A stretch of DNA of 64,000 nt from DASVNK01 sp964478815 (GTDB lineage: Bacteria > Verrucomicrobiota > Verrucomicrobiia > Limisphaerales > SXQI01): positions 8,409 to 72,408 of the forward strand of contig CAYZKY010000009.1 in NCBI GenBank assembly GCA_964478815.1, read 5' to 3'. Below, one piece after another: positions 38,022-47,154 of this stretch; positions within the stretch are counted from its first letter, which is position 1; each line of letters starts with the position of its first letter. The position numbers and the translations under genes were made by a program. The notes below the pieces were generated by a model, which searched no databases, had not been told where the DNA came from, and saw nothing but the letters and a program-made list of their open reading frames with translations.

Positions 38022-39093
38022 GGGAATTGACAGGCTCGAATTGTCCCAGATAAGCGGCCAGCGCATCCTGCATCGGCACCCGGGGTGCCCAGCCGAGACG
38101 TTCCTTCAATTTCTGGTTCGAATACAGGTTCCCTCCCCATTCGGATGCGCAGCGCCGGCGGTTGAAAACGGGTGGCAACTGCCCGCCCGAGAAGCGTGCA
38201 TAGGCCTCCCAGGCTCCGCATAAAAGCCGGGTGCAAAAATAGGGAACCGGCAGGGCAAAAAATCGGCGGCGGCTGCGGTAAGCCCGCAGCAGTTCCCGGC
38301 TCGTCGGGAGATCGTCGTCCACGATATTGAAAATTTCGCCATCGATACCCGGAGCCAATCCAGCCAGGACGATGGCCTCGGCGCAATTGTCCACGTAAGT
38401 CAGGGGAATGCGATTCGAACCGCCGAGATGGAGGAACACTCCGAAGGTATCGATTCCGACACGGCCGGTCAGCGCGGGCTTCCCGGGGCCAAACACCGAT
38501 CCCGGGCGAAGGATGACGTAAGGCACTTTAAGCCGCGGCGCGTATTCCAGGACCACGTCATCCTGCTTGATCTTGCCGAAGCCGTAGGCATCGTGGCGAT
38601 CGCGATACGCACGCTCGATCGGACAACCTTCATCCAGCACCGCTCCACGCGGCAGGTTGATGTTGGAGTACGCCGCAAAGGAACCGACATTTACGAATCG
38701 GCGGGCGAGGCCGGTGCCGCCGAACGCCTCCAGCAAATTCCGAGTGGCCAGCGCTGAATTCATGAAAGCGCCGGCGAACGACTTTTCAATCCCCGCAGCT
38801 AGATGATAGACTACCGAAACGCCTTCGACCGCCCTCCGGCAATCCTCGCGGGAAAGCAGGTCCCCTTGCACCAACTCCACCTTGCTTTCGGCTCCGAGTC
38901 CCTTCAGCACGTCCTGCAGTCTTCCGAGGCGGCTGGAGGGGCGGACGAAGCAGCGCAGCCTCTCGAATCCCATTCCAAGCAATACTTCGACCACTTTGGC
39001 CCCGATGAAGCCGCTTCCGCCAGTGACCAGAATGCGATCCTGCGGTGCCAGGATCTGGCCTCCTCTCCTCTGACTACTCATCGGCCCTGCCAT
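38014..39093 (-). CDS. NAD-dependent epimerase/dehydratase (extended SDR)
   Basis: A 359-residue enzyme. The nucleotide motif is ILVTGGSGFIGAKVVEVL; YGFGKIKQDD holds the Tyr-x3-Lys pair, and VILRPGSVFGPGKP follows. The start ATG at 39093 lies two bases after the MBOAT stop; Met5 is the alternative. It probably epimerises, dehydrates or reduces a nucleotide-bound sugar; the family alone does not tell which. It overlaps the oxidoreductase start by eight bases. Confidence 0.85.
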   Translation of the reverse strand: MAGPMSSQRRGGQILAPQDRILVTGGSGFIGAKVVEVLLGMGFERLRCFVRPSSRLGRLQDVLKGLGAESKVELVQGDLLSREDCRRAVEGVSVVYHLAAGIEKSFAGAFMNSALATRNLLEAFGGTGLARRFVNVGSFAAYSNINLPRGAVLDEGCPIERAYRDRHDAYGFGKIKQDDVVLEYAPRLKVPYVILRPGSVFGPGKPALTGRVGIDTFGVFLHLGGSNRIPLTYVDNCAEAIVLAGLAPGIDGEIFNIVDDDLPTSRELLRAYRSRRRFFALPVPYFCTRLLCGAWEAYARFSGGQLPPVFNRRRCASEWGGNLYSNQKLKERLGWAPRVPMQDALAAYLGQFEPVNSHA

Positions 39094-39095
39094 GG

Positions 39096-40520
39096 CTAGA
39101 ATTGGAAATAAATGAATGGAGCGACTTCCGCAGCGGCAAATATGCTCAGCAAGACCGCTACCGAAGCATAAGCGCCGATTCGCACCGGCAGCGGACTCTG
39201 GGGAATTTCATGCGCCCAGTTGCGATCTTTGCGGATCGCGAGATGGGCGGCCACCACCACGGCCAGTGCCCCCAAAATCTGAGGGGCGACGAGACGCGTT
39301 CCGTCCGGAGCCATCGTCACCATGCGGTTGAGATACATCACCGCGGCATCCCAACTTTGAGCGCGGAAGAAAATCCAGCCGACAAGCACGATGGAAAGCG
39401 TCGCAACGCGAGCACCGATGTTGGAGAGGAAGGCCAGCGCTGCGTTCGCCGATTCTGAAGCCTCACCCCGCCATTGGCTCCAAAGGCGGTGAATGGCCAG
39501 GGCCACTCCATGCATGCCGCCCCAAAAGATGAAATTCCAACTCGCCCCGTGCCAAAGCCCGCACAATACCATCGTGATAAGCAGATTCACGTACGTTCGC
39601 ACGGGACCTTTGCGGTTCCCCCCCAGCGGAATGTAAAGATAATCCCGAAACCAGGAAGAAAGCGAGATGTGCCAGCGGCGCCAGAATTCGGTGATGTTCA
39701 CGGCGCTGTATGGCATCTGAAAATTTTCCATGAACCGGAAACCCATCATGCGCGCGCAACCGATCGCCATATCCGAGTATCCTGAGAAGTCGCAGTAAAT
39801 CTGAATGGCGTATCCCAAAGCTCCGACGAGCAGCGTTATGCCATCGTAACGTCCGGGGTCTCTGAAGATCAAATCCACCGACGAAGCGATTTGATCCGAA
39901 ATTACCAGCTTTTTGACGGCCCCCAGGCAGAACTGCGCCAACCCTGTCTCAATATCGAACCAATTGGCCCGAACTCGCTGCCCAAATTGCGGAAGCAAGT
40001 CTTTAGCGCGGTTAATCGGGCCGGCCAACAATTGGGGAAAGAACGCCGTGAAGAGCAGAAAATCGCGAGGACTATGACAGACCGGGATCGAGCGCCGATA
40101 AGTCTCGATCGTGTAGGTCATGCTCTGAAAAGTGAAGAACGAAATCCCGGCGGGGAGGATAATATCGTAGTGCCACGGCCCTGCCGCTATCCCGAATGCG
40201 TTCAGCGCAGCCGCGGCATTCGCGAGAAAGAAGTTGGCGTACTTAAAGAAGGCCAGCACCCCGAGGTTGGCCACGATGCTGATTACTAGCAGCCATTTGC
40301 GCTGCCGTTCGTCGCGCAGCTTCTCCAAACCCGCGCCCACGGCGTAATCCACCAGGGAAGTCGCGAGCAGCAAAAATCCGCACGGGACGCTCCAGCTCAT
40401 GTAGAACGCGTAGCTGGCCACCAATAAGAAATTCTTCTCGATGGAGAAATCGCGGATAACGCTCCGCACACCCAGCGCAAAAATAAAAAAAAGGACAAAT
40501 TCGAACGATGTAAAAATCAT
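39096..40520 (-). CDS. MBOAT-family membrane O-acyltransferase (AlgI-like)
   Basis: A 474-residue membrane protein with about 10-12 membrane segments. Typical MBOAT motifs are present: FPQLLAGPINRAKDLLPQF, the WRRWHISLSSWFRDYLYIPLGG block, and VLCGLWHGASWNFIFWGGMHG with the catalytic His. AlgI-type enzymes pass acetyl groups across the membrane for O-acetylation of secreted polysaccharide. Its start overlaps the stop of the SGNH-like gene by four bases, and the two very likely work together. Confidence 0.92.
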   Translation of the reverse strand: MIFTSFEFVLFFIFALGVRSVIRDFSIEKNFLLVASYAFYMSWSVPCGFLLLATSLVDYAVGAGLEKLRDERQRKWLLVISIVANLGVLAFFKYANFFLANAAAALNAFGIAAGPWHYDIILPAGISFFTFQSMTYTIETYRRSIPVCHSPRDFLLFTAFFPQLLAGPINRAKDLLPQFGQRVRANWFDIETGLAQFCLGAVKKLVISDQIASSVDLIFRDPGRYDGITLLVGALGYAIQIYCDFSGYSDMAIGCARMMGFRFMENFQMPYSAVNITEFWRRWHISLSSWFRDYLYIPLGGNRKGPVRTYVNLLITMVLCGLWHGASWNFIFWGGMHGVALAIHRLWSQWRGEASESANAALAFLSNIGARVATLSIVLVGWIFFRAQSWDAAVMYLNRMVTMAPDGTRLVAPQILGALAVVVAAHLAIRKDRNWAHEIPQSPLPVRIGAYASVAVLLSIFAAAEVAPFIYFQF

Positions 40521-41635
40521 TCGGAAATGGGCTTGGAATTCAGTTGTGCCAGGAAGGCCTCCGTCGCCAGTCGTCGCCCGGCGCTATTCAGATGAACCAG
40601 ATCGCTGTAGTACTCGTTTGAAGCCAGCGTCGTGAGTCGGTCGAGGCGAATCAAAGTGATCCCTTGGTAATTGCGCTCGACCTCCTGCAGAAATTCCTCG
40701 AACGCCGCTTTGGCCGCAGGATCCGGAAACGCCTCGTAATAAGCCGGCGAAACCGGCATGACGGCGACGATGGTGCGTCCCGACTGGATCGCCCGCTTCA
40801 TCATCCGATCGAAGGCCAGGCGCTTGGGCCCCTCAAAGGCATGCCGACCCTGAATGTGACTGTGCATCAGCGCTCCGCGGCGCAGCTTCTTGCCTGCCGG
40901 CCAATCGCTGACTTTCTCCTTATCTTCCCCGAATTGCAGCACTGAACCGGGCAGCACCACTCCGCCCAGCGCGCGGTCATCGGCGCTCCCTCGGGCCGGC
41001 CGCAATTCGCGGAGCTTTTTGCGGAGACCGACCAACACGGCGTCAGACCGGGCCGCCGTGGGAAAAGCCTGGCGAAGATAGGCGAGCGGATACTGGCTCA
41101 ACAAGCGTTTCGAAAACTCCCAACTCGAACCCGAGTTCCAAAGGTCGGAGATAGTTCGGAGAAGCGGCACCAAATCCGCCCGGGCTTCGCAAAGATGATA
41201 CTCGTTCAGGTCGTAGATCGACACGCCGATGATCGCCCCTTCGGGCTTGGCCGGGAAGGATTGGAACACTTCCCACTCGCTCGGAGTAGAGCCGCCCACT
41301 CCCCAGCATTCGATCCCCTGCCCAAGCACTGGCCACAATTGCGGCCAGTCGAGCCCGAACTGAAGCAATGATGAACCGGCGGCGAATAACTGCCCGCCCG
41401 TCTCGGGACCGATCCGCCGATAGGTCGGGGTGCCGCGCGACAGCGACACCCAAGCCGCGATCCCATGACTCAGCACGGATGCGATCAGCACCGCCGAGAA
41501 GACAGCCAGCGCGAAGGTTTGGAAGGTGCGGCGATTGGAAACGCTTGAATCTCCCGCCCGGGGTCCAAGCTGCTTCTTCAAGGAAGAAGGAGCAATCGAT
41601 GGATCGTTTTCCAGACTCGGTTGGCCTGCTGGCAT
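40517..41635 (-). CDS. SGNH/AlgX-like partner of the MBOAT acyltransferase
   Basis: A 372-residue protein with one N-terminal membrane anchor (about 38-60, FALAVFSAVLIASVLSHGIAAW), placing the rest in the periplasm. A GSS motif (AAGSSLLQFG) could hold the nucleophilic Ser, and DLVHLNSAGRRLAT near the C-terminus has the Asp-x2-His pair of SGNH hydrolases. In the AlgI/AlgX or PatA/PatB pattern the periplasmic partner accepts the acyl group and puts it on the glycan. It overlaps the MBOAT gene by four bases. Confidence 0.72.
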   Translation of the reverse strand: MPAGQPSLENDPSIAPSSLKKQLGPRAGDSSVSNRRTFQTFALAVFSAVLIASVLSHGIAAWVSLSRGTPTYRRIGPETGGQLFAAGSSLLQFGLDWPQLWPVLGQGIECWGVGGSTPSEWEVFQSFPAKPEGAIIGVSIYDLNEYHLCEARADLVPLLRTISDLWNSGSSWEFSKRLLSQYPLAYLRQAFPTAARSDAVLVGLRKKLRELRPARGSADDRALGGVVLPGSVLQFGEDKEKVSDWPAGKKLRRGALMHSHIQGRHAFEGPKRLAFDRMMKRAIQSGRTIVAVMPVSPAYYEAFPDPAAKAAFEEFLQEVERNYQGITLIRLDRLTTLASNEYYSDLVHLNSAGRRLATEAFLAQLNSKPISE

Positions 41636-41699
41636 AGTGCGTGTCGAAACGAGTCACCCTGAACGAAGCGGGCTGGCTCGATCAGGGTTGACCTTCGCG

Positions 41700-41725
41700 A
41701 AGCCGGCAGGAATTGCCGCCGGCTT
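41700..41725. repeat. Inverted repeat between the beta-helix gene and the SGNH gene
   Basis: AAGCCGGC and GCCGGCTT form an eight-base-pair stem around the ten-base loop AGGAATTGCC. On the minus strand no T-tract follows, so it is either a weak terminator/attenuator or a dispersed palindrome. Confidence 0.4.
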
Positions 41726-41762
41726 GCGTTACCTTAATGAAGATCCCCGGCCCGGAGAGGGC

Positions 41763-43340
41763 TTACTTGGAAACTCGCAGATTGGTCGGGGGATCGATAC
41801 TCGGAAGAGTCGCGCTTTGGTCGACCAACGGATGCGGGAAGATCAATGGGGCATACCCCGGCTTGGTCGTATCGTTCAGAAAATCGGTTCCTTCGCGAAT
41901 CGTCGTGAACTTCGTGATGACCTGCCCATTCTGGCCATTGATCCAATTTCCCCACTCATAAATCGGCTCGAGAACCTGATTCAGCCAGCGCGGTTGCGGG
42001 GCTTGCCCCGATAGCAGATCACCTGTCGAACGACCGCATTGATCGATGAGGGCGAGAACCTTCACGATGCGATACTGGTCGCCCACGTTGAAGGCCATCA
42101 TCGCGGATTGCGCGGCGACGGTGTAATAGATGGAATCGGTCGTGTTCGAGGTAATGCAACTGAACCGTTCCGCGTTCAGATTTCGCAGCGTAAATCCGGC
42201 CCACTGGTTCGGAGTCCATTGCGCGCCTTCCACTCGCAGGAATTTGGCGTTCGCGGTTCCGTTGTGGGTCCCTTCCGCGTAGATTCTTGGGTCATTCAGA
42301 TCCCACCCGGAAGTCCCATCCGCTCCTGGCCAATCCGGAAAATGATCGGTCGCCCGATAGTTGATGACTTGCGCAAAATTGCGAAAATTTCCGGTCACGG
42401 TATTGCTCCACACCACGCCCGTCCCGCTTCGCCAGTGAATCGCTTCCGAAGCGCCACCCGCGGTGCTGTCGACGAACTCGTTCTTATACAATTCAAAACT
42501 CCGCGTGCCGCGGTAACGCGAGGTGCTTTCCGTTCCATGCACACCCACGATGCAATCGCGCAGCCGGTTGTGCCGAAAGACCCAGCGGGCACCGCCGTAG
42601 GAATCCAGCACGGCCGGATGATTCCCCCCGGGAGCGGTGAAGAAGTTGCTCTCGATGTAAACCGCGTTCGTGCTGCCCCAATCGACCGGCTCAGCCCAGG
42701 AACCGTCCCCCCAAGAATGCCCACCCCACGTCCGATGAAAAACGGCCAGACCCTGTTGCCGATCCAGATCGAACACGCAGTTGTCGATGACCCCGACGGC
42801 CGCATCCACGATGTAAATCGCTCGATTCTTCAGCATTGAAAACCGGCAATTGTCGATCCGGAACGTTTTCGTGCTTCCCGTAACCCGAACGGCTCCGCCT
42901 GAATACACCGGACTCCTCGTGCTGCCGTTTCGAATCTCCAGTCCGGACAACCGGTACAGTCGTCCGGGCACCGTCGCAAACGCAAATACCGCTTGCTGAT
43001 CGTTTTGCGTGCCCGTCACGTTGTCCAAAATGATCGTTTTGTCGAGACCGGCGCCTCGAACCGTAATCCCCTTGTTGATGATGAGCGCCGTGGTCCATGT
43101 CGAGGTTCCCTCCGGAATTTCCACCGTGTCTCCATCCCGGGCCAATGCCACCGCACTCCCTACATGTTCGCGAGAAGTGCTTGCGGCGGCAATCGTAGCC
43201 GCCGTGTTGTCGGCAGCGGAAAAGACCAAAGCCACCAGCATCAATGCGCTCCAGCTCGGAATGCGCGCGGAAATACGCCTGAAAATTCCCAGCCGGCGGG
43301 AGTCGCCGCGGGGCATCAGGCAAAAACGAGACTCAAACAT
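41763..43340 (-). CDS. Secreted right-handed parallel beta-helix protein (pectate-lyase-like)
   Basis: A 525-residue protein with a signal/anchor segment about 35 residues from the ATG at 43340 (SALMLVALVFSAADNTAA); the adjoining ATG at 43343 and upstream frames are alternatives. The repeating short strands and Asn ladders (for example IDNCRFSMLKNRAIYI, IDNCVFDLDRQQG) are typical of beta-helix polysaccharide lyases, epimerases and hydrolases. In an EPS locus it could trim or epimerise the polymer. The C-terminus stops at DPPTNLRVSK, which looks like the first strand of a fibronectin type III domain that is otherwise missing. Confidence 0.75.
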   Translation of the reverse strand: MFESRFCLMPRGDSRRLGIFRRISARIPSWSALMLVALVFSAADNTAATIAAASTSREHVGSAVALARDGDTVEIPEGTSTWTTALIINKGITVRGAGLDKTIILDNVTGTQNDQQAVFAFATVPGRLYRLSGLEIRNGSTRSPVYSGGAVRVTGSTKTFRIDNCRFSMLKNRAIYIVDAAVGVIDNCVFDLDRQQGLAVFHRTWGGHSWGDGSWAEPVDWGSTNAVYIESNFFTAPGGNHPAVLDSYGGARWVFRHNRLRDCIVGVHGTESTSRYRGTRSFELYKNEFVDSTAGGASEAIHWRSGTGVVWSNTVTGNFRNFAQVINYRATDHFPDWPGADGTSGWDLNDPRIYAEGTHNGTANAKFLRVEGAQWTPNQWAGFTLRNLNAERFSCITSNTTDSIYYTVAAQSAMMAFNVGDQYRIVKVLALIDQCGRSTGDLLSGQAPQPRWLNQVLEPIYEWGNWINGQNGQVITKFTTIREGTDFLNDTTKPGYAPLIFPHPLVDQSATLPSIDPPTNLRVSK

Positions 43341-43404
43341 CATAGGCAACATCGCGAAGCAAGGAGTATGCCACACCATCGCCAAGAATCCACCAATCTA
43401 AATC

Positions 43405-44790
43405 TCAAGCCGGCGCCCAGGACAGCGATCGTTGCGATTCCGCCGTCTCGGTCTCCGTCTGTTCGTCCGAAGCTTCCACCACCTCGCGCCGCGGATAATC
43501 CAGGGCGATCAGGAAGAACATGAACCACACCAGGTGCAATCCCTTAAACCCGGCTTCGGTCCAGTTATACACGATAAAAGTGAGTAAAAGCGCGAGCCTC
43601 CAACGGGCGGTCAAGGGGTCCGACCAGAGCTGGCGTCGCCCTTTCCGAAACGTGACCATCAGCAATCCAAGCAGCAGGAACAACCCGATCCCACCCAGAT
43701 TTAGGAAGGTCTCCAAGTATCCGTTGTGGGCCTGCGTCGGCTTCCACCAATAGATGTCCGCCAAGGCCTGGCTGCGATACCCCAGCCAGAAGCTCTCGAA
43801 CCCGATGCCCACCACCGGATTTCCCCGAAGTTCCCAAACGTAGCCCCACAGGTCGGTGCGCCCGGTGAGCGTGGCGTCCTTGCCCAGCGCATGAAACACC
43901 GGAACGAAAATATCGAACATCACATGGGCCAGAAGGATCATGGAAAGCAGCGCCACAACCACCGGCCCCGTCGCTTTTCGCTGGATGGACTGAAAACCGA
44001 GCAAAAGCATGATCGTAATGCCCAGCGACGCACAGATGATCCCCGTGGAACTGGGCGCGAGCTTGAACAGATAAGCGATCATGACGAGGAAGAAAACGCT
44101 CAACCAAATCTCACGGCGCCGCTCGCGCCCCGGCGGCAGTTGGCGCGCGCGGATCCAGTTCCAAGCCAGAAACATGGTGAGGATCATCAAATCGTATCCC
44201 AAACTGTTTTTGTTCCCGGCCACACCGGTGTTTTGGGCCATTCCATTCCATTCCGAGAACGTGCGGCCGATATGCGGAAAATACTTGATCAGGACAATCG
44301 ACAACGGCACCACCACGTACGTCGCTCGCTTTAGCAGCAGCACCAGGGCATTTACCGGATTCAATTCGGTCAACACCAACAAGGCCATCACGGGGTGCCC
44401 CAAGCCCTTGATCCATCGCTTGAACGACACAAAGGGAAAGTCCGACCACACAATCGCGAGGAGGCAGTATCCCAAATAAAGCGCGAACCATCGATTCTGA
44501 CTGAGGATCGTGGCAAAGCGAACCCCCCGCCGGGACAGCTCCCTGATCCCCAGCATCGTCATGGTAAAATAAATCGTCGCGTCGACCGCGCTCCCCTCCT
44601 CGATCGAGGTTCCGCCGACGTTAATGCCGGCGAAAGCCAGCCATTGGGTGACGGCCCGGCTCGAAATGATGAGCAGCCAGCATAATGGCAGGGCGATGGC
44701 CCAGCTTATGCCCTGGCTTTTCCGATCATCGCGCCAGAACAGATAAGCGATGAAGAGGAAGCAGAGGAATAACGGAACGATGGGAGGCAT
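43405..44790 (-). CDS. Wzy-type polymerase / O-antigen ligase
   Basis: A 461-residue membrane protein with about 11 membrane segments. The long periplasmic loop carries GRTDLWGYVWELRG...GIGFESFWLG and AHNGYLETFLNLGGIGL, the Wzy_C (O-antigen ligase/polymerase) signature with its conserved Arg and His. It would polymerise or ligate repeat units on the periplasmic side. The gene has 39 bases to the preceding FAD oxidoreductase and 64 to the beta-helix gene. Confidence 0.88.
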   Translation of the reverse strand: MPPIVPLFLCFLFIAYLFWRDDRKSQGISWAIALPLCWLLIISSRAVTQWLAFAGINVGGTSIEEGSAVDATIYFTMTMLGIRELSRRGVRFATILSQNRWFALYLGYCLLAIVWSDFPFVSFKRWIKGLGHPVMALLVLTELNPVNALVLLLKRATYVVVPLSIVLIKYFPHIGRTFSEWNGMAQNTGVAGNKNSLGYDLMILTMFLAWNWIRARQLPPGRERRREIWLSVFFLVMIAYLFKLAPSSTGIICASLGITIMLLLGFQSIQRKATGPVVVALLSMILLAHVMFDIFVPVFHALGKDATLTGRTDLWGYVWELRGNPVVGIGFESFWLGYRSQALADIYWWKPTQAHNGYLETFLNLGGIGLFLLLGLLMVTFRKGRRQLWSDPLTARWRLALLLTFIVYNWTEAGFKGLHLVWFMFFLIALDYPRREVVEASDEQTETETAESQRSLSWAPA

Positions 44791-44829
44791 CCTGCTAGAA
44801 TCTCAGAAGCTCGGTTCGATCCATATCCC

Positions 44830-46284
44830 TTAAGGGACCGGCACCGGGCATTTGAACTCGAAAGCCTTGGGCTCGCTGCGAAGCCCGAGCTCGGCGGGAT
44901 CGATCCGCCGGTCGAAATCGGCACGCTGGCCCGAGAGGATCGCCTCGGCCGCCTCGATCCCGGCAAGGCTGGCGAAATCGGTTTCGGTGCGGGCGATGAA
45001 ATAGAGGTTCTCGAACGGCTTGAGCTCGTTCAGCAAGGCCATGCGAGCCGGATTCATCCAGTTGTCCCGATTCTGGGAGGCGTCCGCGCCGGGCAGGCGC
45101 AGCACGAGCGTGTCGTAAACCTTGGTCCGATCGATCAGTTTCGAGCGATGGCAATACTCGATCGTCTTCTCGATAAACTGTTGATCGTTTTCTTGGATCA
45201 GCGGCTCTTCGTCGTAGCAAAAATACTCGCAACAGATGCAACTTTTGCCCTCCGGCACCATCCGCCCATTGAAATTCGAGTAGTTCGTAATGCGCCCGAT
45301 TCGCGTATCCGGGCAGGTCACGTTCAGCCAGGCTTGCGGGAACATCGACGGGCTGTTCTGGAACAGGTAAACGAGGATCGACGTCCGTTTCCGGAACACG
45401 GACGACTTTTTGGGATCCGGCTTCTTGCCGAGGACGGACTGCGCCAGCAACTCCAACGGAATGCTCGACGCGAGGTATTGCGGCTTGAATTCGATGGCTT
45501 CGCCGCCGATCTCCGCCGTGACGGCTTCCACCCCATTCGGCCTGGTCTTGATTCCGGTGACCTTGACGCTGTTGAAAATCCGGCCGCCGTGCTCGGTGAT
45601 GCCCTTCGCCAGCGCATCCATGATCTGGCCGGTTCCCTCCGCCGGGTGCCGCCAGATGCCCTTGTACGTATTGACCTCCTTCTTCGAGAAGGTTCGTTCG
45701 AACGCCGCTTTCATCGTCGCGGCCAGACTCCGGTCATCGCCGTTCGTGTGATTGTCCGGAACCGGAATGTCGGCCCACCGCCGGCCGAGCAATTTCTCCT
45801 GAAAGGCTTGCGAAAACACGCGCGTCGTGCGGAGCCCGCGCTTCTGATAAAAATATTCTTCGACGTTGCGGGGTTTGGCTCCGTTGCGCAACACCTGCGC
45901 CTTGGCGAAATCGACCACGCAGCCCAGGAACATTCCCCAAGGGAGGCCCCGACGCGCGCCTTGGAATGCCGGGGACTGATCGAAAATTACTCCCTTGTAG
46001 AGAATGCCTCCCCGATGCGGATACTCGCGATAATCGGACCCGAGCAGCTCGCTCCAGAACGCATCTACTTTGGCCAGGCGATTATACAGCTCCTTGCGGC
46101 CGACATCGATGGTAAAGTCCTTGTGGTGCAGGGAGCGCATCAGCCCGCCGGAGAACTTGTCGCGCTCGAGCAGAACGGGCTTCAGGCCGGCCTTGGCCAG
46201 CACATAACCAGCCGAGAGGCCGGAGGGACCGGCGCCCAGCACGAGGGTATGCACGGATTCGCTTTTCATGTCTGATTTAATCAT
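44830..46284 (-). CDS. FAD-dependent amine-oxidase-like/UDP-galactopyranose-mutase-like protein
   Basis: A 484-residue flavoprotein. The dinucleotide motif VLGAGPSGLSAGYVLAKAG is followed by Glu (LLERD) and FSGGLMRS. The C-terminus LYFIARTETDFASLAGIEAAEAIL is the usual FAD-closing segment. GGAAGG-like GGAAGG spacing is seen as GGAAGG upstream of the ATG at 46284, supporting that start over the Met five codons later. Relatives in EPS clusters include protoporphyrinogen-oxidase-like and UDP-galactopyranose-mutase-like enzymes; the substrate is unknown. Confidence 0.75.
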   Translation of the reverse strand: MIKSDMKSESVHTLVLGAGPSGLSAGYVLAKAGLKPVLLERDKFSGGLMRSLHHKDFTIDVGRKELYNRLAKVDAFWSELLGSDYREYPHRGGILYKGVIFDQSPAFQGARRGLPWGMFLGCVVDFAKAQVLRNGAKPRNVEEYFYQKRGLRTTRVFSQAFQEKLLGRRWADIPVPDNHTNGDDRSLAATMKAAFERTFSKKEVNTYKGIWRHPAEGTGQIMDALAKGITEHGGRIFNSVKVTGIKTRPNGVEAVTAEIGGEAIEFKPQYLASSIPLELLAQSVLGKKPDPKKSSVFRKRTSILVYLFQNSPSMFPQAWLNVTCPDTRIGRITNYSNFNGRMVPEGKSCICCEYFCYDEEPLIQENDQQFIEKTIEYCHRSKLIDRTKVYDTLVLRLPGADASQNRDNWMNPARMALLNELKPFENLYFIARTETDFASLAGIEAAEAILSGQRADFDRRIDPAELGLRSEPKAFEFKCPVPVP

Positions 46285-46398
46285 CGGCGGAGCCTTCCGG
46301 GCGCCGCCCACTTGCCTATTCTCTCGGATCGAAGCGCTGAAGTTCCCCAACTAAAATTGGCCATCAACACCCGCTGATTGGCAATTGGCGGGATTCGA

Positions 46399-47151
46399 TC
46401 AATTCGCCCGCCATCCCTTCCAGCCGTCGATGCCGGCATTGTCGACCTTGATCTGGTTGGATTTTTCCACGGCGTCCAAAATGCCCGAAGTGAAATTCTG
46501 CTTGAGGATGCGAATATTGGGCATCACGCAATGCCCCCCAATCACCCCGGGGAAGTATTTGACCGGCGGGAAGAAACCGATCTCCTCGTAAAAGGAGATG
46601 ACGTCGTCGTAATTCGCGCCGACGGCTTGGCAATACCGCTCCACCTCCTGCGCCCAGGCAATCATGACTCCGAAATAGGTCGTCTCGGTGAGCTTGGCCA
46701 GCTCCGCTGCTTCCGGCGTGCCCACGACCCGGGTCTTCATCCCCACCGTGGCAAAATGCTCCGCGGCACGCTGGCCGACCTCCAAGGTCATGCCCCCCAC
46801 GAACTTCACGTAATGCATCATGTCCTGCTGCATCTTGGCGTGCTTGCCGCGCACCGGGCTGTAGGCGAGCGCCGTGGTCCCCGCCTTTTGCGAAATGCGC
46901 CGGGTGGTGCCGGGGCCGACGGTGCTATTGATAATCGTCAACTGGGGTTTGTACTTTTCGATGTAACGCGCCACCTCGGTCACGAATCTGGCGTCCTCCA
47001 AGTACGGGAAGCACACATGCATGATCTCGCACTGGGGTATATCCGCCACCGGCTGAATATCCACCCCATGCGTCTCATGTTTCGTCCGCAGAATTTCGCG
47101 CAGCGGACCGCCCACTTCCCCAAGACCGACAATCAAGACTTTTGTTCCCAT
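46399..47151 (-). CDS. Short nucleotide-sugar-dehydrogenase-like protein (lacks the C-terminal domain)
   Basis: A 250-residue protein. It begins with an NAD-binding motif VLIVGLGEVGGPL, then NSTVGPGTTRRI, an AELAKLTETTYFGVMIAWAQEVERYC helix, and FPGVIGGHCVMPN, which matches the active-site GGxC segment of UDP-glucose/GDP-mannose 6-dehydrogenases. The usual C-terminal UDP-binding domain is absent (full-length enzymes have about 430 residues). Intact frame and conserved active-site words suggest a genuine short form rather than decay. It lies four bases after a GT4 gene. Confidence 0.7.
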   Translation of the reverse strand: MGTKVLIVGLGEVGGPLREILRTKHETHGVDIQPVADIPQCEIMHVCFPYLEDARFVTEVARYIEKYKPQLTIINSTVGPGTTRRISQKAGTTALAYSPVRGKHAKMQQDMMHYVKFVGGMTLEVGQRAAEHFATVGMKTRVVGTPEAAELAKLTETTYFGVMIAWAQEVERYCQAVGANYDDVISFYEEIGFFPPVKYFPGVIGGHCVMPNIRILKQNFTSGILDAVEKSNQIKVDNAGIDGWKGWRAN

Positions 47152-47154
47152 ACC

